From Oleispirillum naphthae (GTDB taxonomy: Bacteria > Pseudomonadota > Alphaproteobacteria > Rhodospirillales > Rhodospirillaceae): a stretch of 64,000 nucleotides of DNA. A program made the position numbers and the translations under genes. The DNA is taken from NCBI GenBank assembly GCA_027864655.1, contig JAQAZG010000013.1, positions 62,001-126,000 of the forward strand, in the 5' to 3' direction. This document shows, piece by piece, positions 45,309-54,216 of the stretch (position 1 is its first letter; each line of letters starts with the position of its first letter). A model generated the notes under the pieces. That model was not told the DNA's origin, did no database searches, and saw only the letters and a list, made by a program, of their open reading frames with translations.

Positions 45309-46037
45309 ATGTCCAGTCAGTCTTCTTTTCCGTCGGCGTCCTCGGTATTCTGGGATGCCGCCAAGTCCTCCTATCTCATCGTTCTCACGTTCGTGGTGAT
45401 GTTCATCGGCGTCGGCCAGTTGAGCGCGCGCGCCGGGCTCGACGCGGTGCAGACGATGCTGATGACCACTTTCACCCTGGCCGCACCGGCGCAGGCGGCG
45501 GCGATGTCCATCCTGCTGTCGGCGGGCGGCGCGGCGGGCGGCGCGTGGATCACCGCGCTCACCGCCGTGGTGCTGATCAACCTGCGTTTCGTGGTGATGG
45601 TCGCCTCGGTGATGGCGCGGCTGCCGCGGATGTCGATTCCGCGCACCGTGGCGACGCTCGGGCTGCTCTCGGCCAGTTCCTTCGCCGTGGCGTTTCCGCG
45701 GCTGGTCAACGACCCGCCGAAGCGGCCCGCGCTGTTCGTCTTCTTTTTGTGTTTCCTCTGCTGCACCTCGGCGGTGGTGGGCTCGGTGCTCGGGCATCAC
45801 ATGTCCGGCACGGTTTCGCCGCTGCTCGGCGCGGTGCTGGGCGCGGTGATTCCCATCTATTTCGCCACCCTGCTCGCCAACCAATGGAAGGAGCGCATCC
45901 TGATGCTGAATGCGGTGGCGGGCGCGGTTCTGGTGCCGATGGCAGCGCCGGTTCTGGGCAGCACCTCGCTGCTCGTGGTGCCGCTCGCCTTTGCCGCGCT
46001 CACCGTGGCCCTGCGCCGGAGGCCCGCCGATGACTGA
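45309..46037 (+). CDS. azlC: AzlC-family branched-chain amino acid exporter, large subunit
   Basis: A 242-residue membrane protein of the AzlC family: LIVLTFVVMFIGVGQLSARAG, LINLRFVVMVASVMARLPRM and four to six further hydrophobic helices. AzlCD pairs export branched-chain amino acids or analogues. The ATG at 45309 is used. azlD starts 8 bp inside the azlC 3' end, so expression of the pair is coupled. Substrate is by family only. Confidence 0.9.
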   Translation: MSSQSSFPSASSVFWDAAKSSYLIVLTFVVMFIGVGQLSARAGLDAVQTMLMTTFTLAAPAQAAAMSILLSAGGAAGGAWITALTAVVLINLRFVVMVASVMARLPRMSIPRTVATLGLLSASSFAVAFPRLVNDPPKRPALFVFFLCFLCCTSAVVGSVLGHHMSGTVSPLLGAVLGAVIPIYFATLLANQWKERILMLNAVAGAVLVPMAAPVLGSTSLLVVPLAFAALTVALRRRPADD

Positions 46038-46395
46038 CATTCTGGTTCTCGCGCCCTGGCAGGCCTGGGCGGTCGCGGGTGGGGCGGGTCTCGCCACCGT
46101 CGCCCTGCGCGTCGCGCCGATCCTGGCGCTGCGCAACATCGGCAGCGGCTGGTTCCGCGATATCCTCGACCGCACCGGCTTCGGCATCATGGGAGGCATC
46201 GTGGCGCAGACGGCGCTGCGCTCCGGCCGCGCGATGTTCGCCGCCGATCCGTCGCTGCAGCAACTCGGCATGCTGTGGGCGGTGCTGGCGGTGCTGCTGA
46301 CCTTCCTGCTGTCGGTGCGCTTCAAATGGAAGCTTCTCGCCACCTTGAGCGGGCTCGGCTTTCTCGCCCTCGGCGGGGTGGTTTTCGGGGCGTGA
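46030..46395 (+). CDS. azlD: AzlD-family transporter small subunit
   Basis: A 121-residue membrane protein with four predicted helices, typical AzlD size. It overlaps azlC by 8 bp. ATVALRVAPILALRNI and the C-terminal LLATLSGLGFLALGG lie in the usual positions. It is the obligate small partner of AzlC in amino acid export. Confidence 0.88.
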   Translation: MTDILVLAPWQAWAVAGGAGLATVALRVAPILALRNIGSGWFRDILDRTGFGIMGGIVAQTALRSGRAMFAADPSLQQLGMLWAVLAVLLTFLLSVRFKWKLLATLSGLGFLALGGVVFGA

Positions 46396-46472
46396 CAAAT
46401 CCGGGTTGACACCGCGCGCGGCGGCGGCTTTGCTCCGGGGAGATTGCGACTCCCGCGACGAAGGAACCCGAG

Positions 46473-47918
46473 ATGACAGAAACGCCTAACGAGACGCCCG
46501 CGATCGTCCCGGTGATCCTCTCCGGCGGCAGCGGCTCCCGGTTGTGGCCGCTGTCGCGCTCGGCGTTTCCCAAGCAGTTCCTCAGCCTCGCCGGGATGCA
46601 CACGATGATCCAGGAGACGGCGCTGCGCGTCGATGTGCCGGGCTACGGCGCGCCGCTTCTGGTGAGCAACCGCGAACACCGCTTTCTGCTGGCCGAGCAG
46701 ATGCGCGAGATCGGCGTCGCGCCGCGCGCCATCCTGCTCGAACCCGTGGCGCGCAACACCGCCGCGGCGGTCGCCGCCGCCGCCGCGGTGGTGGCGGAGG
46801 CCGACCCCGCCGCGCCGCTGCTGGTGCTGCCTTCCGACCACGTGATCGACGACGTGCCCGCCTTCCACGCCGCAGTGGCGCGCGCCCTGCCGCTTGCCCG
46901 TGCGGGCGCTCTGGTGCTGTTCGGCATCACCCCGGACTACCCCGCCACCGGCTACGGCTACATCCGCGCGGGCGCTCCGGCGGGCGCGGGCTTCGCCGTG
47001 GCGCGCTTCGTCGAAAAGCCGGATGCCGCCACCGCCGCGGCCTATCTTGCCGAGGGCGGCTATTCCTGGAACAGCGGCATGTTCCTCTTCCGCGCCGACG
47101 CCATTCTCGCCGCGCTCGCCGAGCATGCGCCGGAGGTGGCGCAGGCCGCCGCCGCCGCCGCCGCCGCGCGCCGCGCCGACCTCGACTTCGAGGTGCTGGA
47201 CGCCGATGCGTTTTCCGCCGCGCCGTCGGTCTCCATCGACGTCGCGGTGATGGAAAAGACCGACCGCGCCGTGGTGGTGCCCGCCGCCCTGGGGTGGAAC
47301 GACATCGGCGCATTCCCCGCCCTGTGGGAGCGCGCGGACAAGGACTGCAAGGGCAACGCGCTTCTCGGCGACGTCGCCGCTCTGGATACGGAGGGCTGCT
47401 ACATCCGCGCCGGGGAGCGCCTGGTCGCCGTGGTGGGGGTGAAGGACCTGGTGATCGCCGAGACCGGCGACGCGGTTCTGGTGGCGGCGAAGGACCGCGC
47501 GCAGGAGGTGGGCGATCTGTTCAAGCGCCTCGCCGACGCCGACCGCATCGAAGCGGAGCAGCCGCTCCTGGTGCACCGGCCGTGGGGCACCTTCAAGAGC
47601 GTGGACGCGGGCGACCGCTTCCACGTCAAGGAGATCGCCGTCTCGCCGGGCCGCCGCCTCTCGGTGCAGCGCCACCACCACCGCGCCGAGCACTGGGTGG
47701 TGGTGGAAGGCACCGCCCGCGTGCTGCGCGGCGAGGAGTGGATGATGGTCTACGAGAACCAGTCGGTGTTCATCCCCATCGGGATGGTGCATTGCCTGGA
47801 AAATCCGGGCAAAATCCCGCTGCGCCTGATCGAGGTGCAGTCCGGCGCCTATCTCGGCGAGGACGATATCGAGCGCCTCGACGACGTCTACGGCCGCGCC
47901 GTGCCGGAACCAACCTGA
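46473..47918 (+). CDS. manC: Mannose-1-phosphate guanylyltransferase / mannose-6-phosphate isomerase
   Basis: A 481-residue type II PMI-GMP enzyme. The N-terminal nucleotidyltransferase has VILSGGSGSRLWPLSRSAFP and FVEKPD; the C-terminal cupin isomerase has QRHHHRAEHWVVVEGTA with metal-binding His. It makes GDP-mannose for surface polysaccharide. A TTGACA at 46406 with a poor -10 may be its promoter. gmhA follows 10 bp later, so nucleotide-sugar and heptose synthesis are co-expressed. Confidence 0.95.
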   Translation: MTETPNETPAIVPVILSGGSGSRLWPLSRSAFPKQFLSLAGMHTMIQETALRVDVPGYGAPLLVSNREHRFLLAEQMREIGVAPRAILLEPVARNTAAAVAAAAAVVAEADPAAPLLVLPSDHVIDDVPAFHAAVARALPLARAGALVLFGITPDYPATGYGYIRAGAPAGAGFAVARFVEKPDAATAAAYLAEGGYSWNSGMFLFRADAILAALAEHAPEVAQAAAAAAAARRADLDFEVLDADAFSAAPSVSIDVAVMEKTDRAVVVPAALGWNDIGAFPALWERADKDCKGNALLGDVAALDTEGCYIRAGERLVAVVGVKDLVIAETGDAVLVAAKDRAQEVGDLFKRLADADRIEAEQPLLVHRPWGTFKSVDAGDRFHVKEIAVSPGRRLSVQRHHHRAEHWVVVEGTARVLRGEEWMMVYENQSVFIPIGMVHCLENPGKIPLRLIEVQSGAYLGEDDIERLDDVYGRAVPEPT

Positions 47919-47928
47919 GGGAGACAGA

Positions 47929-48522
47929 ATGTCCTGCATCGTCGCCGGCGCATCCGGCCTGGAAACCTATCTGCTCGCCTGCGCCGACCGCATGCGCGCC
48001 GCCGCCACCCTGGAGCTGGAGGCCGCGTTCAACGCCGCGGTGGAGGCGATCTCCGCGGCGCTTTCCGCGGGCAGGCCGCTCTTGATCTGCGGCAACGGCG
48101 GCTCGATGGCGGATGCGCAGCACATCGCGGGCGAACTGGTGGCGCGCTTCCTCCTCGACCGCAAGGCCCTGCCGGTGATCGCGCTGGGGGCCAATGCCGC
48201 CACGCTGACCGCCTGGGGCAACGACATCGGCTTCGCCGGGGCCTTCGCCCGCGAGGTGGAGGCCTTCGGCGCGGCGGGCGGCGTGCTGCTGGCGATTTCC
48301 ACCAGCGGCAACTCGCCGAACATCCTCGCCGCGGTGGAGCAGGCGAAAACCATGGGCATGACCACGGTGGCGCTCACCGGCGGCAGCGGCGGCAAGCTCG
48401 CCCCCGCCTGCGACATCGCGATCTGCCCGAAGGCGGACGGCGCCGCGGCGATCCAGGAACTCCATACCCCGATCTTCCACCGCCTGTGCGAACTGGTGGA
48501 AGCCCGCTGCGCCGGGGCGTGA
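47929..48522 (+). CDS. gmhA: Phosphoheptose isomerase
   Basis: A 197-residue SIS-domain enzyme that converts sedoheptulose 7-phosphate to D-glycero-D-manno-heptose 7-phosphate, the first step to ADP-heptose. The signature GNGGSMADAQHIAGEL and the phosphate-binding STSGNSPN are intact, with ELHTPIFHRLCELVE near the C-terminus. It is 10 bp after manC. Together with gmhB it indicates a heptose-containing LPS core. Repeat copy F follows directly. Confidence 0.94.
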   Translation: MSCIVAGASGLETYLLACADRMRAAATLELEAAFNAAVEAISAALSAGRPLLICGNGGSMADAQHIAGELVARFLLDRKALPVIALGANAATLTAWGNDIGFAGAFAREVEAFGAAGGVLLAISTSGNSPNILAAVEQAKTMGMTTVALTGGSGGKLAPACDIAICPKADGAAAIQELHTPIFHRLCELVEARCAGA

Positions 48523-48525
48523 CGC

Positions 48526-48731
48526 AAAAACGTTACGAGGGGTCGCGGACCCCTCGCGCTCCCCATGACTTTTGGTTCTTGCGCGTAGTGCGAGAAAGCC
48601 ATCACGCGGCGTGACGGTTGATGGCCGCAGCAAGCTGGGGGAGGTCCGGAGGGTCCGCGACCCTCCGGGCGGGGTACGGGGCGGCAGCCCCGTTGTCCAT
48701 CGCGCTTATGGCGCCGGACGGCCTGGTTTTT
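48526..48731 (-). repeat. Dispersed intergenic repeat, copy F
   Basis: 'Minus' orientation, core TCACGCGGCGTGA at 48602-48614. The left arm AAAAACGTTACGAGG with hairpin GAGGGGTC-GCG-GACCCCTC resembles copy D, while the right arm ends GCCTGGTTTTT like copies B and E. The right half is longer than in other copies. It lies between gmhA and the hyd locus. Confidence 0.85.
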
Positions 48732-48877
48732 AGGACAATGCCACTGACCTGATTTTCCCCGGAAGATGCAGATTTTCTTAAGCTTTTTCGGTAAAATTTT
48801 TTTCTTTTTTTGCAAGGCCGGTGGGGGTAAAGGCAGTAAACTCGAGTCGTTCGAGACCATTGAGGACGTGTCCCGGC
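48732..48877 (+). promoter_or_regulatory. AT-rich leader upstream of hydE
   Basis: Positions 48766-48812 form the most A/T-skewed tract of the window (GATTTTCTTAAGC, GGTAAAATTTTTTTC). TAAAAT at 48792 could be a -10 box, but no good -35 is found at 16-18 bp. No FNR-type TTGAT-N4-ATCAA or sigma-54 -24/-12 pair is visible. Confidence 0.35.
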
Positions 48878-49969
48878 ATGGGCGAGCGCGAACACGAGGC
48901 CGATTCGGAACCCTTACAACCTCTGCCCTCTGCGGCGGAGGCGGAGACGGTTTTGCGGTTGCCTCGGGCGCGGCTGTTCGCCTGGGCCGACGGCGTGCGC
49001 CGCGCCCGCATGGGCGATGCGGTGTTCCTGCGCGGCATCGTCGAGGTTTCCAACGTCTGCGCCAACGACTGCCTGTATTGCGGCATCCGGCGGTCCAACG
49101 CCGCGGTGCGGCGCTACCGCATCGGCGCGGAGGAGGTTTTCGCGGTGGCGCGGCGCATGGCGGACTGGGGCATGGGCACCATCGTGCTGCAATGCGGCGA
49201 ACGGCCCTCGCCCGCGGGCGACCGCGATCTCGGCACGCTGATCGCCCGCATCAAGGCGGAGACGCCGCTGGCGGTCACCGTTTCGGCGGGCAACCGGCCG
49301 CGCGCGGTCTATGCGCACTGGCGGGACTGCGGCATGGACCGTTACCTGCTGCGCTTCGAGACCTCCGATGCGGAGGTTTTCGCCCGCGTCCACCCCGACT
49401 GCACGCTGGCGGAGCGGCTGCGCTGCCTCGCGGACCTGCGCGGCCTCGGGGTGCAGGTGGGCAGCGGCTTCCTCATCGGCCTGCCGGGGGAGACGCTTTC
49501 CCGTCTTGCGGCCAACATCCTGCTCTGCCGCGACCTCGACCTCGACATGATCGGCATCGGCCCGTTCATTGCGCACCCCGGCACGCCGATGGCGGGGGCG
49601 GAGAACGCCTATGCGGGCGATGCGGAGATGCCCTTCGTCGCCCTGGCGGCGCTGCGCCTGTTCAACCCGGATGCGCACATCCCCGCCACCACCGCCTTCG
49701 ACGCGGCGTTTCCCGGCCGCGGCCGCGACCTCGCGCTGCGCCGCGGCGCCAACGTCTACATGCCCAACGTCACGCCGCAGGCCTACCGCGGCGACTATCT
49801 GCTCTACCCCGGCAAGCCCTGCGTCGATGAAGCGGCTTCGGTGTGCGCGCAGAGCGTGCCCGCGCGCATCCGCGCGCTGGGGCGCGGCCTCGGCGCGGGG
49901 CGGGGGGATTCGTTCAAAAAGGGCGGCCGTGCGGCCGCAGAATGTGGAGAGGTGAGATGTCCGGAGTGA
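48878..49969 (+). CDS. hydE: [FeFe]-hydrogenase H-cluster maturase HydE (radical SAM)
   Basis: A 363-residue radical SAM enzyme. The Cx3Cx2C cluster site is C61, C65, C68 (SNVCANDCLYCGIR). GTIVLQCGERPS, FLIGLPGE and IGIGPFIAHPGTPM match HydE. It acts on the HydG-derived Fe(CO)2(CN)-cysteine synthon during assembly of the di-iron subcluster. The ATG at 48878 is chosen; an in-frame GTG at 48821 with AAGG upstream would add 19 residues. The last ~25 residues are Gly/Arg-rich, and its end overlaps the hydG start by 13 bp. Confidence 0.95.
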   Translation: MGEREHEADSEPLQPLPSAAEAETVLRLPRARLFAWADGVRRARMGDAVFLRGIVEVSNVCANDCLYCGIRRSNAAVRRYRIGAEEVFAVARRMADWGMGTIVLQCGERPSPAGDRDLGTLIARIKAETPLAVTVSAGNRPRAVYAHWRDCGMDRYLLRFETSDAEVFARVHPDCTLAERLRCLADLRGLGVQVGSGFLIGLPGETLSRLAANILLCRDLDLDMIGIGPFIAHPGTPMAGAENAYAGDAEMPFVALAALRLFNPDAHIPATTAFDAAFPGRGRDLALRRGANVYMPNVTPQAYRGDYLLYPGKPCVDEAASVCAQSVPARIRALGRGLGAGRGDSFKKGGRAAAECGEVRCPE

Positions 49970-51363
49970 AGGAGTTGCAGACCGCGAACTGGCTCGACGA
50001 GGGCCGGATCTTCGCCGCCCTGGAAGGCTGCGGCGGCGAGGACGCGGGACGGGTGGCGGAGGTTCTCGCCAAGGCGGCGGAACTCAAGGGCCTGAACGGC
50101 GACGACGTGGCGGCGCTGATGGCGGTGACCTCGCCCGCGCTGACCGAGCGGCTGTTCGACGCGGCGAAGGCGGTGAAGGATGCGATCTACGGCCGCCGCG
50201 TGGTGTTTTTCGCGCCGCTTTATTTCTCCAACCTCTGCCACAACGAGTGCGTCTATTGCGCCTACCGCCACAGCAACCGCGAGCTCAAGCGCCGGGTGCT
50301 CTCCCAGGAGGAGATCGCGGCGGAGACCGCCGCCCTGATCGACCAGGGGCACAAGCGCCTGCTGCTGATCGGCGGCGAGGCGGCGAGCGGCAAGGACTTC
50401 GACTACATCCTCGAATCCATCGCCACGATCTATGCGGTGAAGCGCGGCAACGGCGAGATCCGCCGCCTCAACGTCAACATCGCGCCCCTGGCGATTCCGG
50501 AGTTCGTCGCGCTCAAGGCCTCCGGCATCGGCACCTACCAGATATTCCAGGAGACCTATCACCGCGAAACCTACAAGGCGGTGCATCCGGCGGGGCGCAA
50601 GGCGGATTTCGACTGGCGGGTCTCGGCGATCGACCGCGCCATGGAGGCGGGCATCGACGACGTCGGCATCGGCCCGCTGCTCGGGCTCTACGACTGGCGG
50701 TTCGAGACCCTGGCGCTGATGCAGCACATCGCGCACCTGGAATCGGCGTTCGGCGTCGGCTGCCACACCATCAGCGTGCCGCGCATGGAGCCCGCCGTGG
50801 GGTCGGAGATGGCCTCCCACCCGCCGCACGCGGTCTCCGACGCCGACTTCAAGAAGCTGGTGGCGATCCTCCGTCTCGCGGTGCCGTACACCGGCATCAT
50901 CCTTTCCACCCGCGAGGGGCCGGAAATGCGGCGCGCCGCCTTCGACCTCGGGGTGTCGCAGGTCTCCGGCGGCAGCCGCACCAACCCCGGCGGCTACACC
51001 GAATCGATTCACGAGGACGCGGCGCAGTTCCTCCTCGGCGACCACCGCCCCCTCGACGAGGTGATCCGCGATGTCGCGGCGCTCGGCTACACGCCGTCGT
51101 TCTGCACCGCGTGCTACCGCCTCGGCCGCACCGGCGCGGACTTCATGGACCTCGCCAAGCCGGGGCTGATCCGCACCCACTGCGCCCCCAATGCGCTTTC
51201 CACCTTCCTCGAATACCTCATCGACTACGCCACGCCCGAAACCGTGGCGGCGGGCGAGGCGCGCATCGAAGCGGAGCTTGCGGACCTGGAGCCCCAGGTG
51301 CGCACCATCGCGGAGCGGATGATGGCGAAGGTGCGCGCCGGTGAGCGCGACGTGTTCTGTTGA
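49957..51363 (+). CDS. hydG: [FeFe]-hydrogenase maturase HydG (radical SAM tyrosine lyase)
   Basis: A 468-residue radical SAM enzyme that cleaves tyrosine to CO, cyanide and p-cresol. The SAM cluster is C94, C98, C101 (NLCHNECVYCAYRHSN). The auxiliary cluster motif Cx2Cx22C is complete with C383, C386 and C409, which separates HydG from ThiH. GGAGAGG precedes the ATG. It overlaps hydE and is followed 7 bp later by the aspartase gene. Confidence 0.97.
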   Translation: MSGVKELQTANWLDEGRIFAALEGCGGEDAGRVAEVLAKAAELKGLNGDDVAALMAVTSPALTERLFDAAKAVKDAIYGRRVVFFAPLYFSNLCHNECVYCAYRHSNRELKRRVLSQEEIAAETAALIDQGHKRLLLIGGEAASGKDFDYILESIATIYAVKRGNGEIRRLNVNIAPLAIPEFVALKASGIGTYQIFQETYHRETYKAVHPAGRKADFDWRVSAIDRAMEAGIDDVGIGPLLGLYDWRFETLALMQHIAHLESAFGVGCHTISVPRMEPAVGSEMASHPPHAVSDADFKKLVAILRLAVPYTGIILSTREGPEMRRAAFDLGVSQVSGGSRTNPGGYTESIHEDAAQFLLGDHRPLDEVIRDVAALGYTPSFCTACYRLGRTGADFMDLAKPGLIRTHCAPNALSTFLEYLIDYATPETVAAGEARIEAELADLEPQVRTIAERMMAKVRAGERDVFC

Positions 51364-51370
51364 GGCGGCG

Positions 51371-52765
51371 ATGAGCGAAACGCGGATCGAGCGGGATTTC
51401 CTCGGCGAGATGGCGGTGCCCCGGGCGGCCTATTGGGGCTGCCACACCGCGCGCGCCGTGGCGAACTTTCCGCTCGCCCTGCGTCCGCCGCATCCGGAAC
51501 TGGTGCGCGCGGTGCTGACGGTGAAAGAAGCCTGCGCCCGCACCAACCGCGACCTCGGCCGCCTCGACCCGGCGGTGGCGGACGCGATCGCCGCCGCCTG
51601 CGCCGAGGCGCGCGACGGCCCGCTGTTTGCGGAGATCGTGGTGGACGCGCTGCAGGGCGGCGCGGGCACCTCGCTCAACATGAACGTCAACGAGGTGGTG
51701 GCCAACCGCGCCGAGGAACTGCTGGGCGGGCAACGCGGCGCCTATCGCCTGGTCCATCCCCTCGGCCACGTCAACCTCCACCAGTCCACCAACGATGTGG
51801 TGCCGACCGCGCTCAAGGTGGCGGCGATCACCCTGCTGCACCGCCTGGAGCCGGAAATCGCGGCGCTGCAAGGGGCCTTCCAGGTCAAGGAGGGGGAGTT
51901 CGCCGGGGTGGTGAAGATGGGCCGCACCGAGTTGCAGGACGCCTGCCCGGTGGGCTTCGGCGCGGAGGTCTCGGCGTGGGCGGAGGCGCTCTCCCGCGAC
52001 CGCTGGCGGGTGTTCAAGTGCGAGGAGCGGCTGCGCGTGGTCAACCTCGGCGGCACCGCGGTGGGCACCGGCATGGCCGCGCCCAGGGACTACATCTTCG
52101 CGGTGGTGGAGACGCTGCGCGAGATCACCGGGCTTGGCCTGGCGCGCGCCGAGAACCTGATCGACGCGACGCAGAACGCCGATCCCTTCGTCGAGGTCTC
52201 GGGCATTCTCAAGGCGCACGCGGTCAACCTGTTCAAGATTTCCTCCGACATGCGGCTGCTCTCCTCCGGGCCGAAGGCGGGCTTGGGCGAACTGCGCCTG
52301 CCGCCGCGGCAGGCGGGCTCCAGCATCATGCCGGGCAAGGTCAACCCGGTGATCTGTGAGGCGGTGGGCCAGGCGGCCTTGCAGGCGATCGCCAACGACA
52401 CGGCGGTGACCCTGGCGGCGCAGTCCGGCCAACTGGAGCTCAACGCCTTCATGCCGTTGCTGGCCGATGCGCTGCTCGGTTCGCTGTCGCTGCTCGCCGC
52501 GGCGTGCCGCATCTTCCGCACCCATTGCGTCGAGGGCATGACCGCCGACGCCGAAACCTGCGCGGCGATGGTGCGCGGCTCCTGGGCGGTGGCGGTGGCG
52601 CTGGTCGGGCCGCTCGGCCACGACATCGCCTGCGAGGTGGCGCTTGCGGCGCAGGCGAGCGGCAGAAGCGTGGTCGAGGTGGTGCTCGCCCGCGGCCTGA
52701 TGGACGAGGCGGCGGTGCGCCGCCTGCTCTCCGCCGAGAGCATGGCCGCGCTCGGCCACGAATAG
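51371..52765 (+). CDS. aspA: Aspartate ammonia-lyase in the hyd operon
   Basis: A 464-residue member of the fumarase/aspartase superfamily. The signature loop GSSIMPGKVNP holds the catalytic Ser, and HQSTNDVVPTALKVAA and GRTELQDACPVGFG are typical of aspartase. It deaminates aspartate to fumarate and ammonia. Similar genes recur beside hydEFG in other bacteria, where they are suspected to feed ammonium into the azadithiolate bridge of the H-cluster; fumarate could also be an electron acceptor through rhodoquinone. GAGG precedes the ATG. It is 7 bp after hydG and 11 bp before hydF. Confidence 0.9.
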   Translation: MSETRIERDFLGEMAVPRAAYWGCHTARAVANFPLALRPPHPELVRAVLTVKEACARTNRDLGRLDPAVADAIAAACAEARDGPLFAEIVVDALQGGAGTSLNMNVNEVVANRAEELLGGQRGAYRLVHPLGHVNLHQSTNDVVPTALKVAAITLLHRLEPEIAALQGAFQVKEGEFAGVVKMGRTELQDACPVGFGAEVSAWAEALSRDRWRVFKCEERLRVVNLGGTAVGTGMAAPRDYIFAVVETLREITGLGLARAENLIDATQNADPFVEVSGILKAHAVNLFKISSDMRLLSSGPKAGLGELRLPPRQAGSSIMPGKVNPVICEAVGQAALQAIANDTAVTLAAQSGQLELNAFMPLLADALLGSLSLLAAACRIFRTHCVEGMTADAETCAAMVRGSWAVAVALVGPLGHDIACEVALAAQASGRSVVEVVLARGLMDEAAVRRLLSAESMAALGHE

Positions 52766-52776
52766 GGGAAGGGATC

Positions 52777-54030
52777 ATGGAAGACACCCCGAAGGGACTG
52801 CGGCTGCACATCGGCGTGTTCGGGCGGCGCAACGTCGGCAAGTCCTCGCTGGTCAACGCGCTGATCGGCCAGGCGGTGTCGATCGTCTCGCCGACGCCGG
52901 GCACCACCACCGACCCGGTGGAGAAGGCCTTCGAGATTCAGCCGCTGGGGCCGGTGCTGTTCATCGACACCGCGGGGGTGGACGACGAAGGCGCGCTCGG
53001 CGCGCTGCGGCGGGAGAAGACGGAGAAGGTGCTGGACCGCGCCGACCTTGCGCTGCTGGTCGCCGGGCCGGAGCCTCTGGGGGATTTCGAGACGCAGCTG
53101 ATCGTGGCGTTGCGCGCCCGCGGCGTGCCCTTCCTCGTCGCCTTCAACAAGGCCGACCTCGCGCCGCCGCCCGCCGCCGATCTCGCCCGCCTCGCGGCGG
53201 AGGGCATTCCCGCGCTGGCCGTCTCCGCGCTTTCGGGCGAGGGCATCGCGGCGCTCAAGGCGGCGCTCGCCGCGCGCGTCCCCGAGGGGCGGGTGGTCAC
53301 GCCGCACCTTCTCGGCGACCTCGTGCCGCCCGGCGGCGTGGTGGTGCTGGTGGTGCCGATCGACTTGGGCGCGCCGAAGGGCCGCCTGATCCTGCCGCAG
53401 GTGATGGCGATCCGCGACGTCCTGGACAGCGACGCCTTCTGCCTGGTGGCGAAGGAGCGGGAGCTGCGCGCCGCCTTCGCCGGCCTTTCCCGCCCGCCGG
53501 ACCTGGTGGTGTGCGATTCGCAGGTGGTGCTGAAGACCGCGGCGGACACCCCGCCCGGCGTGCCGCTGACCACCTTTTCCATTCTGATGGCGCGGCTGAA
53601 GGGCGACCTGGCGCGCCTGGCGGAAGGCGCGGCGGCGATTCACCGCCTGCGCCCCGGCGACCGGGTGCTGATCTCCGAGGCGTGTTCGCACCATCCGCTG
53701 CCCGACGACATCGGCCGGGTGAAGATTCCCCGCTGGCTGCGGCAGTATGCGGGCGGCGGCATCGAGGTGGATGTGGTGGCGGGCGGCGACTTCCCGCAGG
53801 ACCTGTCCGCCTATGCGCTGATCGTCCACTGCGGCGCGTGCATGATCAACCGCAGGCAGATGCTGGCGCGCATCGAGGCGGCGCGGACAGGTGGTGTGCC
53901 GATCACCAACTACGGCGTCGCGATCTCCCTGGTGCAGGGGGTGTTGCCGCGGGTGCTCGGGGTGTTTCCGGCGGCTCTCGCCGCCTATCGCCGCGCCCTG
54001 CCGCCGGAGGGTGGAGCGGCGGCGGTGTGA
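52777..54030 (+). CDS. hydF: [FeFe]-hydrogenase maturation GTPase HydF
   Basis: A 417-residue scaffold GTPase. Walker A is GRRNVGKSSLVNALI near residues 16-30, switch region SPTPGTTTDPVEK, G3 DTAGVDDEG and G4 NKAD. The C-terminal [4Fe-4S] site is formed by CSHHP and the later HCGACM, matching the CxHx(n)HCxxC motif. HydF carries and delivers the di-iron precursor to HydA. The gene is the last of hydE-hydG-aspA-hydF, with a 186-bp gap before the structural genes. Confidence 0.97.
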   Translation: MEDTPKGLRLHIGVFGRRNVGKSSLVNALIGQAVSIVSPTPGTTTDPVEKAFEIQPLGPVLFIDTAGVDDEGALGALRREKTEKVLDRADLALLVAGPEPLGDFETQLIVALRARGVPFLVAFNKADLAPPPAADLARLAAEGIPALAVSALSGEGIAALKAALAARVPEGRVVTPHLLGDLVPPGGVVVLVVPIDLGAPKGRLILPQVMAIRDVLDSDAFCLVAKERELRAAFAGLSRPPDLVVCDSQVVLKTAADTPPGVPLTTFSILMARLKGDLARLAEGAAAIHRLRPGDRVLISEACSHHPLPDDIGRVKIPRWLRQYAGGGIEVDVVAGGDFPQDLSAYALIVHCGACMINRRQMLARIEAARTGGVPITNYGVAISLVQGVLPRVLGVFPAALAAYRRALPPEGGAAAV

Positions 54031-54216
54031 TTGGCCGACGCCGCGGGGTAGGGGTGTTTTCGGTATGAGGCGGGTTTGCGTTGTGTGCGCTTCCGCGCCG
54101 TACCGGGGTGTGACAATCTGAACGAGTCGGCGGTTTGGGGAAGTACCGCTGTTAATGCCGGAGCCGCTTTCGTCCGAACGGGTGGGCGTGGCGTCCGGCC
54201 ATACAGGGAGGGTCTT

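Noticed and set aside
48732-48877. FNR-box or sigma-54 promoter for the hyd genes
   Set aside because: I looked for TTGAT-N4-ATCAA and GG-N10-GC elements and found no convincing match.
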